Source: Xestospongia bergquistia (lineage: Eukaryota; Porifera; Demospongiae; Haplosclerida; Petrosiidae). Taken from it: a stretch of 64,000 bases of DNA. Shown here piece by piece: positions 44,840 to 56,900 of this stretch. Numbering within the stretch: the stretch's first letter is position 1; every line of letters starts with the position of its first letter. Below the pieces are notes generated by a model. It did not search any database. It was given only the letters and a program-made list of their open reading frames with translations, and was not told the DNA's origin. The position numbers and the translations under genes are program-made. Where the stretch lies: assembly GCA_963965975.1 (NCBI GenBank), contig OZ014412.1, forward strand, positions 5,148,501 to 5,212,500. Reading direction: 5' to 3'.

Positions 44840-46903
44840 ATGAAAGTCTTTCGTGGAAGACTGGTGCACTCATTAAAGCCAGAGAAGATTGAGATACTAG
44901 AAGATGCAGTTATTGGATACTCAGAAAGAGATGGAAAGGTATATATACTACATAATATACTCTTGATTGGTGCTGTGACATACAGATCCACTTTGTTGAA
45001 AAAGATGCAAGTAATATTGAACAACTGATGCAGATGTATGGATTTTGTGACTCTGATGTACAGTTACTGGGAAAAGGGTACACTAGACTATTTAAAAGTA
45101 TTATTATTGGGTCTCATTTATAGGCAATTCCTTATGCCTGGTTTTGTTGATGCACATGTTCATGCTGCACAGCATCAAATTAGTAGAGCAATGGAAAAAG
45201 GAGAAACATTGATTGAGTGGTTGAAACGATGTGTGTATCCATTAGAAGAAAAATTTTCAGACACTGCATTTGCTCATAACATTTACGATGAAATTGTGGT
45301 TAGTAATTAATGAACATATACATACATACATGTGAAACTATAATATATCATTTAGAGAAGAACCCTCTGCTGTGGTTCAACCACAGTCAATTACTTTGGA
45401 ACAATTTATCTAGAATCTACTAAAGAGTTATGCCGAGTCATTGGTATTAGAATCTCTTTATTGTGAATACAAATATTTTTTTTCTTATTATAGAAAAATA
45501 TGGCCAGAGAGCATTAGTTGGTAAAGTTAATATGGACACTCGCTCAGGAAAGTATGTTGAGACAACAGAAGATTCAATAAAAGATACTCTAGAGTTTATT
45601 GATTTTGTTTCACAAATGAAGGTATAAAATTAATCATAAATATTGTAATATGCTATTGACAAGCCTCATTAATACTTATAGGGCTTACTAGTTCAACCAG
45701 TTATTACTCCTCGTTTCTTAGCATCATGTACTGAGTCATTGTTGACACAACTGGCAAAGATTGCTATTGATAAAGGACTACGTATACAGGTATAAACAAA
45801 CAGTTGTCTAATTTATATATTTGTGTCTAATTTGGTGACAGAGCTTCTTTTGTGAGGAAAAGAATGAAATTGTATTTATTCTTTCTGAATGTCATACTGA
45901 TGGACAAAGCTGTACTGAGATTATGGACAGAGTAGGACTGCTCAATGACAAAGTTAGTTTTATGCTATTATTAATGAATAAAGTCTAAGCTGCTTGTTTT
46001 AACTCTATATAAATGTAGGCATTTATGATTCATGCCAATATTCTAGAAGAAAATGAATTACAACTATTTAAAAAAAGAGATACTGGTGTTATTCATTGTC
46101 CAACAACTAATCTTAGGTACATTAATTAGAGCTACCTGGAATGTTTTAAGAGTTTTCAATTGACAGTCAAGGAATATATACCAACATTCGTGACAGATTA
46201 TCTAGAGGTCTGAAAGTAGCACTTGGATCAGGTGTGTATAAATACATACTTACACAGCATGTACTTGCATACAGTTTTTTTATGTGTGTTTCTGATTTTT
46301 TGTCAAGATTACTGTTGGGGTGCTTCCTCTTCATCAATTCTAGACATAATGAGGGATGCAAAAAATGTATCAATGATTGTGAAAAAACAACATGTACAAG
46401 CAGGAGACCATGAGTATGAGCCTCTTACTATTGATGAACTATTTTACATGGCCACTCTGGGAGGTGCCAAAGGTACATATATAAAGATGTACTAGCTATA
46501 ATGCTTTAACATCCATAACCTAGTTTTATCAATGGAAGATCAGATTGGAAACTTTGAGGTAAGTAGAAATTGATGCACATACTCTTTGTCATTGATTCAC
46601 TATACCAGGTCAATAAACAATTTGATGCACTTCTTGTGGATATGAATAATACGAATTTACCATTGATGTCTGAGGTATCATTTTATTATAGTCAATCATT
46701 CAATAACTTATTATCTTACAATTAAATAGAATATTGTGGAAGATTTCCTACAATTTGGTAAGTACACAGTATGACATTTATTATGCAATTGTTGCAATAA
46801 AATCACAGGAACTGATAAAAACATTGTGAACGTGTTTGTTGCTGGAAAGCAAGTTGTGCCATATGAAGTAGAGAAAACATTGGAAGGTGAACAAACTGCT
46901 TAA
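44840..46903 (+). CDS. GDA: Guanine deaminase, right copy
   Basis: Near-identical to the copy at 8770, with the same 14-exon structure and open frames. Differences include exon 2 (HFVEKDASNIEQL; LLGKG), Q to R before CVYPLEE, and exon 10, where KKQ is followed by HVQAG (an inserted stretch, close to the length of the mammalian loop). The HxH, FMIHA, HCPTTN and ALGSD motifs are present, and the His of IQSHISE is again replaced (IQSFFCE at about 45838-45856). The last exon reads through LEG to EQTA and stops at 46901-46903, unlike the left copy, and the AATAAA seen there is changed to AACAAA. The alternative is splicing from the phase-1 donor at 46886|46887 to the Roc exon at 47026, which would fuse the deaminase to the next protein. 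Confidence 0.85.
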
Positions 46904-47025
46904 TAATTAATTGGTAGACTATAAAATAATGCTAAAAATGTGTGTGTGTGTGTTCATGTGCGTATTATAGACTTCCTGATATATTGTACATATAATAATT
47001 TTGTTTACCTTCTAAATACTGACAG

Positions 47026-50000
47026 ATAATGAAATTACAAGAGATATCTATGAGAAGTACTCACAAGAGGATGGTGTTATTCCATTCAAAGCTGTTAAAT
47101 GGATCATTATAGGACCACCTCAAGTTGGTAAAACTACCACTAAAATGCGTCTTCTTAAAGAAATTCATAACATTGAAACTGAAATCAAAGGTGGTAATAT
47201 GAGACCTGATAGCACTTGTATAGAAAAACCTGTAGAGGTTATTTGCACAACAATGATTTCTGCCAATGAGACTGAAAATAATCTGTACTGGAAAGCCTTG
47301 AATGAATCCCAGTTAGATCAAGCCCTAATGTGCTACATCAATTCACAACCTACATCCACTCTAGAAAGTTTAACTTTTCAGAGTCACAAGCAACCTCATA
47401 TTTCTGGTTGCATAGATACAATGCCAACAGAACTAGCTGAAATAGATGCTAATAATGTCCAAACCAACAAAGACAATGCTACGGAAGAGCTTTTAATATT
47501 GCAATCTCGCAAGCGCTCCCATGATTTTGAGTCCTCATATGCAAAACTTAAAAAACAAGCATGGACTTTTGAAAATGATGATAATAATTTCTCCCAAAAC
47601 TACTTGCCATACAAAGAGAATAATAAAGAACAATTACCAATATTTCAGTCTCGTAAATGTTCTCACTCACCTGATGCAATAGCAGATACAATGCTTAAGA
47701 AGCAGGCGACTTTTTTTGATTCTGAAAATGATAATAATGAGTTTCTCCCAAACATTAAAGAATTGCTAGTGTACAGTACCACAGATACTGAAAATCAGCC
47801 AAAAGAGTCTGACAATATGGAAATTGAGCATTCCACATTATTGTCAAAGAAAAAAGAGAGGCGTGCATCAACTATAGTAATGAACTTTGTAAAAAAACAA
47901 TGCAATGATAAAGACTTTTTTAAACTTATAAAAGAGATGAAAGATTCAGTATCTAGTAGTACAGCCATCTACATTACAGATACTGGTGGTCAGCCTGAGT
48001 TTCTTCGCTTACTTCCATTAATTCTATCTAAGCCAGCATTTTATTTTGTTTTCTTTAGCTTAGCTCAACAACTAGATCAAACATACGCTGTAAAGTTCAC
48101 CAAAGAGGGTGAGACTCAAACACTCTATCAATCGACCCAAACTGTCAAAGATATTTTGAGTCAACTTTTATTTTCTCTCCATATTCCCACATCACGTGAT
48201 GATGAGTATTCTGAAGTCAAATCAAGAGCTTTGTTATTTGGTACTAATGCTGATCAACCGTATAAGGATGTAGATGAAATAAGTGATGAGTTAAAAGAAA
48301 TCCTTCCTTCAAATTCAAATTATGTCACCAGTGTTGAGTCAAAATTTAAAACCGTTTTTATTCCCGTAAATAACATGAGTGGCACAGAAGATGAAATCAT
48401 TACTATTAGACAATACCTTGAAGAGCTTGTCAACGATCTTGAGCCTGTTAATATACCTGTTCGTTGGCTTATATTTCATCTTCTACTTCGCAAAAGGTTT
48501 AAAGAAGCCAAAGTCTGTTCTTTAAAGGCTTGTGAACAACTTGCTAAGGAATGCTTTATTGCTGAGGATGACATCCAAAAAATTCTAGTTTACATTCATG
48601 AAAATATGGGAACAATTCTTTATTACAGAGACATTGACAGAAATGTCATTGTATGTGTTCCTGATGTCCTTTTAAAGATCATATCAGAACTTGTTGTTGT
48701 TTCTGTCATTCAAAGTACTAGTACAGAAGACAAAGTTACAGATGTAAGTACTCATGGTGAAATTCATGAAGAGTTTCTCAATTCTCTCATGGATAACAAA
48801 GAAGTGTATGGACAATTAGATGCACAATATGTCATTAAAGTCATGAGGCATTTTCAATTAATCACCACTTTAACAGAGAAGGATAGCATTAATAATGCTG
48901 TTCATGATAGTGCACCACTATTTGCTCCTTCTCTACTTCGTCCTGATTATAAAGGCAATCAGACTCCTACTGATCATGATGTTCATACAACATTACTTGT
49001 CTCATTCGGAAATGACAAAATGCCACCTCATCTGTTTCAGAATTTGATAGTTGCCCTCAGAGCTCAGAGTATGGAGATAGAGAAAAAGGATTCTCAATTA
49101 ATGTGGAGTCTCTCTCATGATCATTCTCGTTATAGTGATCATATTTATTTCAAGGTTTCCTATTGTAAGAAAGAGGGACTTGTAGAGCTACAGCTTAAGA
49201 AGCTTGAGTTAGCATATTATATAGAAGTTCGATATGAATGTTTATCTCATCAAAGTATACAGTATTTTGTGCTTCAAAATGTCAAGAAAGTGTTGCATTT
49301 AGTTTGTGATACATTTCCTCACACTCGTCACATCAAGCCAGTTTATGGAGCCTACTGCTGGTCAAATGATAGTCTTCACTTCTCAGAATATAATGAAGAA
49401 AAGTCAACTTTTTTGTGCCACAATTGTGTATGGGATAAAAGTGAAGTAATGATTTGGTTTCAACCTTCTGAAGAGGTTAGTTTAATTATGTATTACATAT
49501 TGCATTAGCAGTTTTTGTACTTTGATCTAGATGGATGAAGCGACATCAAAAGATGCTGAAGTTCAGTTTGAGCCTGAGAGCAAAGATGTTGAAGTTCAGT
49601 ATGATCACTTTGAAGAGGTTGGCATCATTATTACACAATGAAGTAATTATTCTTTTTGTTCTTAATTTGATACAGATGGATGAAGTAATAACCAAAGATG
49701 CTGAAGTTCAATTTGACTATTTTTGTCCTATAATTGGTAGGTAATTATAATATCTATATCTAATAATTACACTGACATGTTTGTTCTACCTTGCAGATAA
49801 TTTTAAAAACGTCTACATAGCTGGACAAAAGCTCTTTGTTATTCAAGGTGACCACTTTCAATCTTTTCACTGGGATGAATGTGGTCTGAGACTGTCTTGT
49901 CCTAAAGGAGCTTTATCATCATTAGATGAGAGATGTGAGGTTGCTATAGTAGCACTAGCTGGTGGTCAGTTTAAACTTCCAGAGAGAACTAAACTAGTTA

Positions 50001-51576
50001 GTACTGTTTATGGCATCTCTGTTAGCAAGAATCTCCTCAAACCATTAAATCTTAAGTTACAACATTGTGTAGCTCTAGAAACAAAAGATCAAGCTGAGTA
50101 TCTCAAATTTGTCAGAGCTCCTCTTGTAGGATGTGATCCAAATACTAAATTTACAATATTGGAAGGAGGAGAATTTCGTCCAGGTAGTTGGTATGGTTCA
50201 ATAACTCGTTATCACTTTTGCAAAGTTGGTGTGGTGCAAGCAGAAAATTCAGTGGAGCAATGTACAGGTATTACAATTCCTATAGTCTTATATATACACT
50301 AAGCACATATTACAACAGGTACTACTTATGTGAATGAATATGCTGATCATGATCCTCTCAGTGTAGCTACTAATGATGTCAATGTAACTGATCATGATCC
50401 GCTCAATGTAGCTACTAACGATGTCAATGTAGCTGATCATGATCCACTCAATGTAGCTACTAATGATGTCAATTCAGCTGATCACAATCCTCTCAATGTA
50501 GCTACTGATAGTGTTAATGATGTTAACACAGCTGCTAATCGTGTTGCATATTTTTGCAAAATATATTATGAAAGTATCTCTCCTTTGCAGTGGTCAGTAA
50601 AATTAAGTATTGTGAGACGTCTCAATGCTCTTGAAGAGGTATTGCTTACTACTGGTAATCTCATTACTAAATATCTATTGTTTTTAGTATATGAAAAGAA
50701 AACAACCTAAAGCTGATCCATCTCATTATTTTGACTTTGTACTACCTTCAGGAAATTTTTTTAAATTTGATCTTAATACTAATACTCAGAATCCCCCTCA
50801 AGGGTGGAGTATATATCAGTTAACAGAAAATCCAGAGGTCAGTCAGTGATTATAAAAGATATTATTGTTTATATTTATTTTTGTAGTTTGAATATGACTT
50901 CATTGATAAGTTTATAAGTGATGAATTGCCAGAACCACCATCTTGTTTAGTGAAAGTATATGCCAGACACAGTCCAGACACAGAAGAAATTTTTCACTAT
51001 CCAGTTCCATTGGCTGGTGTGACTAAGCCAAAGAAGATTACTATTCACTTATCACTGAGAAGTAATCCAATGACAAGTAATTATATCCTGATTATTATTT
51101 GCATAAAAGTTAATGATTGGATAATGTGTGTGACATGATAAAAATAACGTCACACTTAAAGTAAAAGTATGCATTAATATAATGTATATAGTACAATAAG
51201 AAATATATTTTATTTAAGATATTTCTTTACTATAGATTCTATGACATCAATATTGACTAGTACTACTTTGAACCCTGTAGTGGTTAAGAGAGCTTTAGTT
51301 CAATGTACTGTTAATATTGTTGAATCAAGTATAGATCCTTTTGCTCTAGCCAGGAGGCTCTACTCAAACGAAATCATTGCTGAGAATTTTTATAAGAGAG
51401 TGAGAGACAGTGAAACTAGAGACACAATGGAGGATCGTCTTGAGAAGATTCTTGATCATTTAAAAGATCTCGCTAAAATTGATGCCAGTATTTTGATAGC
51501 TTTTCTGGATATTTTAAGTGATTTAGGTCGAGATGACTTGACTGACACAATCAAGAAAAAATATTTAGGCAAGTAG
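47026..51576 (+). CDS. Roc-COR GTPase with ZU5-UPA and CARD-like death fold (second)
   Basis: Exons: 47026-49475, 49531-49617, 49676-49736, 49797-50267, 50319-50638, 50688-50837, 50887-51076 and 51236-51576. Roc: GPPQVGKT (about 47113), DSTCIEKP, a long polar insert with repeated LxxLQSRKRSH motifs, DTGGQ (about 47979), LFGTNAD, then COR (VPVRWLIFHLLLRKRF; ENMGTILYY; NVIVCVPDVLLKII) and the C-terminal module. Two linker exons (MDEATSKDAEVQFEPESKD; MDEVITKDAEVQF). ZU5 (LFVIQGD, WDECGLRLSCPKGAL, YGISVSKNLLKP) ends YHFCKVG. Next is an exon with four 15-residue repeats followed by WSVKLSIVRRLNALEE, then UPA (FDFVLPSG, QGWSIYQL, FHYPVPLAG) and a CARD-like death fold (SIDPFALARRLYS..). The Roc exon requires an upstream phase-1 exon; only the deaminase provides one nearby. 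The final codons read LGK before TAG, and an AATAAA lies near 51800. Confidence 0.8.
50339..50518 (+). repeat. 45-bp coding minisatellite (four units)
   Basis: Unit gctgatcatgatccKctc plus aatgtagctactaaYgatgtcaatgta, encoding ADHDPLNVATNDVNV, repeated four times with few changes inside the exon between ZU5 and UPA. The corresponding exon in the gene at 53990 (60724-60921) has a single decayed unit (DHNLLDIATTDVNV), so copy number changes between paralogues. Units are in frame. Confidence 0.9.
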
Positions 51577-53989
51577 CTTTTGTTTTAGCAGTAAATGACT
51601 GTATTTGATTCTTTCTTTTTTAGAATTACAATCTACACATAGCTGAAAGTGAAAGATAATGTATAGATCTAAAGTAACGCTGTTTGTAAAAGCTTAGATT
51701 TTCTTTGTTTAATTTTGCCTGATTTATATTTATATATCTATATATATAATATAGTGTTATGTTATGTTATTGTTGATATTTACAAAAGGAGCTAAATGTA
51801 ATAAAAATGTGAACTTCTATATAATGTAGCAGTAACTTTTTACTATTTTGCTAAATTTTGATTTTGTTTGCAATTTCAAGTATTGCTGAATTCATTGTTA
51901 GTACTGTAATAATTATTATTATCAATAATTTATTAAGGTAGAAATATCATAAAATTTTTTCACCTTTTTTTATACAATCATGTGAAGATACTTGTCACAA
52001 TGATTAATCATACTTAAGATAATTTTTAAACCAAGTACTTTGCAGAAATTTAATTTGATTCCTTTATACTTTGGAGACATCAATTAATAATATTAAAAAA
52101 CCTAGGGGGTTGAAGCTTTGAAAATTAACGATGAAGTCAATTTCTACAATTTTATAGGTGGATTTCTTTCTACAATAATATTTGACACTTTTACAAAGCC
52201 AAAATTTTGACTATAAATACTAATGAAACTGTAACTGACTGTTACAAGGTACAGGTTAAGAAAATACAGTATTATTGTTAAACATATTATTTATACCTAC
52301 AATAGGATAAAGTCTGGCTTAATAATGGCATACTGTTTAGTAGCTCAGGTAATATATGAAACAAAATATCATAATAGAGAATGGTTCATGAGAATTATGA
52401 TAGCAAAACGTCTCAATGGTCTACTGAAGGTAAAAATGATTATCAAACCATAATGTGTATACTTTCTTCATTGATAGTATATTGAAACTTCTCTTCCACC
52501 TAATATCGAAAAGATGTTGATATGTTATTTACCTTTCAAGAAAATGATGGTTACAATCAATTAATGCTTGGCGAAATAGAAAAGTATCCATTGAATGGGT
52601 GGAGTATAAATCCTCATAGATATCCTACACGGGTAGGTATATACTATTTATTATATGAAATCTTCTCATAGTAATAATATAGATTGATCAAAGTGACGTG
52701 GACATTGTCAGCTCTTTGGACTGGCTATACAATATTAATGAATGTATGGATATATAATAACAAAGTAGAGCTGAGTAATCTTGTCTCATTTATTAATGTA
52801 GATCATAAACAAGTGGTTGTACTTTCTGACGTCCTATGAATACAATTAATAATTTCATACCCACAAGTAGTAGTAAAGCTAAAGTGCTCTAACTAGAAAT
52901 ACAAAATTTATTCTTTAGTGATTTTTAAGCTAGCACTATAAAAGGAAAGAAATATATATATATATCCACATTGTTGTATGTAGTTTAAACAGGTTAAAAT
53001 GATAATTAACAAGAATGGTGGCCCAGCCTGTAAACTGGGAGGGCTCATTCCTGTGCATGAGTCAATATTATTTTGTACATAGTTCCATAATAAACCATAA
53101 CTTGATATCATCATATATATAATAAATATCATTTATACATATTGTACTCCTTTTACAGGCTATGTGTGCTGTAGTCAGACATTAAAAATAACAGCACTAT
53201 ATAGTTATTATAGCTTTTATATATCTTCCCAATGAACATCTTATGAGGAGTTAATGGTATATATAAATCAATTGAGTGTAAATATCATTGAAACTATAAT
53301 TATTAGTTGGTATAGTTAAACAACAAGACTCTATGTCCGTTTGGCATGACAGGACGTACATATGTTGCTGTAAACTATTATATTACTAAACCACACCCAG
53401 AGTGTCAAAGGCTTAAACAAGCTCCCTATATATATTTATAGCACTGTGATACAATAACACATAATAATTAGCTTATATCTTAACTTGCATTGCAGTGTTA
53501 TAGTATACTCTGTAAAAGCGTTGGAATTTGGATCCATAACATAGCTGTCAGTCTTATTTAAGTCATGGCAGTGATAATGTGTTATGTTTCTAGCATAGCT
53601 CTCCAGTTATAATCTATATTTGTAATGAATCTAGTCCATATTAGCAACAGGTGTGTACATGTGTGTGGGTGAAAAAATGTCATTTGTATTAATCACATTT
53701 TTAAAAGAATTCAGTGTTTATATTGAGATCACACACTAACCACTAACCACTTAAAGGACATGTGTCACCAGTATGTTGACATGTCTGGTTTATTAATCTG
53801 TGCATTGATAGCATACTCATGTATATCACATATGTCTGTATGTGGCCTGTTTAGTGCATGTTCAATTAACCCTCAACACAACACTCATTGTAACTTGACA
53901 CCTATTAGTTCAGTTCAATTAATGGAATATTCTATTACCTTGTGAATATTGTCTAGCTAGGGTGGGGCAGCTTCTTTTCTGTGCAGAAG
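51577..53989. other. Intergenic stretch
   Basis: No intact gene. Contains the UPA relic at 52335-52735, a short TA tract near 52952-52964 and a dispersed motif (actaaaccacaccc at about 53389) shared with 17544. The sequence just before 53990 (ggtggggcagcttcttttctgtgcag) may be the leader of the next gene. Confidence 0.5.
52335..52735 (+). pseudogene. Relic of UPA exons from the gene at 10963
   Basis: 52335-52430 matches the exon 14372-14493 (VAQVIYETKYHNREWFMRIM..) including its donor. 52478-52632 matches 14543-14698, but with one base lost (cgaaaagatg for cgaaaaagatg), which breaks the frame. 52680-52715 matches the start of 14749 and then diverges. Intron sequences are also conserved, so this is a DNA-level duplication and not a retrocopy. 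Confidence 0.8.
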
Positions 53990-56900
53990 ATGGCTGAAGA
54001 TTCTGCTGCTTCAAATAGTGATGTAACTGACGCTGACTCCACATCAGTTGTTTCAGTTCAGTCAAATGTCACAGGACCAAGACTAAAAGCAAAGCCCATA
54101 ACTACACCAAAAACAATATTCAGTCCTTTAGAAAGTCAAATTGTACATCAACAAGTTGAAGGACTGTTTGGTGTCAAACCCGTTCGCCCATCTGAGGCTG
54201 CCATACTTACAGATGACAATACTCTATACGAAGGTGACAGACTACTCTTGTATTTTATAACTTACTTGCTATTTTAAAAAATATCTTTTGTTTTTAGCTT
54301 TAACATACTCCATATTTATCAAAGTTAATAATATCATGTTTTTAACAGGTTTTTCTATTGGTCCTGAGTACCTCAAAGACTTAATACTCAACCAGTCAAA
54401 TAAAGCAAAGATTCGTCCAGTGTTATTGTCTCTTCGTGGTCTTCCAAAAAGTGGCAAAACTGAAGCCATCTCTCATCTTCTGGAACGTTATGTTGATCCA
54501 AATTCTATTAGACCTATGACACCAATGAATGAGAAGATGGAAAGAAATTATCATGAGCTCATAAGTTTCCATTCTGAAAAAAATCTCACTATTACTGGAG
54601 TCCCTAAGGAGTCTAGTTGTGCCTTTGGTATACTCTCAGCTTTAAGGAATGAGCATTTAAAAAAAAGTAAAGTACCACTATTCAATCTTCCTGAGAGATC
54701 TCCTCAATGCTTTGGAGACAGTGCATGTGAATTAGATGATCATCTTTGTCGTATATTCCAATTTCTATATGAGTATGAGCACACTCCTAGAGGAAATGAG
54801 GTCACTGATAAAGAACAAGAGTATACTCGGCGTCTACACAAGTTGCTTCCAGAGGGCATTGCACTGATCAACATATGGAATATTGCCACCACTAAAAAGA
54901 TCCTTCATTTTTTGTCAGCACTACGTGGTCTTCTTTATAACAGTCACATGTGGATCTTCATGGATATAGATCGAGATCTTGAAAATCTTGACAAACCACC
55001 TGAAACTCCTGAAGTAACAAGCAATGCTGTTTGTAGCAACGAAGATCATTCAGTTCTCATGAAATGGCGTCCTCGCCTTCATTACTTGCTTCGTTTCAGT
55101 AAAATGAGTGAAAGTATACATGGTAGTAGAAAAGATGTGTGCACTGTATTTGCTAAGCGCAAGAGCACTTCCAATGAAGACTTTAAGCATAAAGTACTTG
55201 AAGCTAAAGTACAGCAAGCTGCTAAACAGATTGGAGTGTCATCTCTTGTAGAACCAAAAATTGAGACCATTAATTTTGATAGCTCTGGCATTTGTGACGA
55301 GTCATCTCTTTGTCTTTATGAAAAAATGCAGTTTGCTATATATCATACACGTTTTCAAGATGTTCCTCTTTCTTGGTTATTTCTTCGCAGTCTGTTTTAC
55401 AATTCACAAGAAATATTTGTTGAGAAGTCAGAGTTGAGCAAGAAAGCTAAAGAATGTGGTATGAATGATGACTCACTTACAAAGTTTTGCGAGTTTTATA
55501 CTTCCTTTGGCAGTATATTTGATCTCAGTCTCGTTGATCCAGACTATCCTTATGTTATAGTAAAACCAATGGGTTTTTTAAATTCTTTAGAAAATTTTTT
55601 TAGCCCTGAAGAGAGAATTCGTCAACAGTGTCCCACATTAGTGAATGGGATCATTCCAGAGAAAGCATGCCAAGTTTTTGGAGAGAATTGGTCAAAATTC
55701 ATAGAAGCCTTAGTGTCTGTCAATTTGGCTACAAAAGTGTCTAGTTCAAAGTTGGATATAGATGATCTTGACCCTAATGATACATATTACTTTATCCCTT
55801 TAAGTCGCAATGGAAGTCCCATAATGGAAGCTGATCCTACAGCAGTTCACATCATCATTAATGTCGATACACCTCATGTATTCCAACAGGCAACATTTGC
55901 TAAGTATCTCTTGGGATCACTACAAGAACCAAAGCTTATACCATGTAGTAATCCTAATAAAACAATAATAAAAGAGTGTTCTACAAATACCACCATCGCT
56001 CTTGTCTCTCACAGTCCTGCTACTAAAATATCCATCAGCCAAGTAAACTTTAATGTTTGCTCTCATATTATTAAAGCTTACAGCAAGATTGCAGAAACAT
56101 GCAAATTAGGAACTACAAAATATAAATTTGTTATGATTTGTGCCAAAAGTGGAGTTCCTGATGTAAGAGACATCCCATCATGTCAGTACCATGTGCTACC
56201 AAATAACAAACTCTGTACTGTGTGTGAGATAGCTGGGAGAGTCAATGATCAATTACAAATGTGGAACAAAGCTCTAAGAAAGGTCAGCAACTATAAAGAA
56301 TTAGTCATTACAAATTAATATGGTTTATATTATAGGACCCAATTCCAGAAGATTATATGCCAGATGAAAGTTAGTTAATACTACCTAATTAGTAATATAT
56401 TCACATATCACTATATAGAACTAAAAGAGTCAGAACCTAAATGGATTACAAAAAAATTTGGTTCATATGCTTCAGCAATAATTCCATATCTTGCTGAAGC
56501 ACTTGAACTTGACTCAACTCCAAGCTCTGATGTCAATGCAATGATCTCATTATGGAATAAGAAACTTGTCAAAAGTAGTGGAACAGAGAATGTAGAACCA
56601 AGACGAATGTTGGCAAGAAAACTAATAGAAATGAGTGCTAAGTTCTGTAGCTCATTGGATATTAGCTGTAAAGTTGAGGCAGAATCTTTATTTGAAAGTA
56701 TTGCAAAGGATTTAGATGTCCATGGTAATTTAATTGATCAATTACATTTTTATGTTGACAATATATTTATATAGCTCCAACTATTAAACAATTGGAAGTT
56801 AATATCCCACTAACTGAACAAGGTAAATAAAAGTTTAGCTTGTAAATCAGAGCATACATTTATAATAAAGAATTAATTTGTTAGTGTTTACTTATAATAA

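Larger units (their letters stand above)
42722..47140. repeat. Segmental duplication of the guanine deaminase locus, right copy
   Basis: Matches about 6645-11080 almost base for base: shared 5' flank, dead first exon, tandem array, TATA box, all deaminase exons and introns, and the first ~120 bp of the Roc exon. Similarity drops abruptly after KTTTKMRLL, where the two Roc exons become only moderately similar. The block therefore ends inside an exon. Confidence 0.85.
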
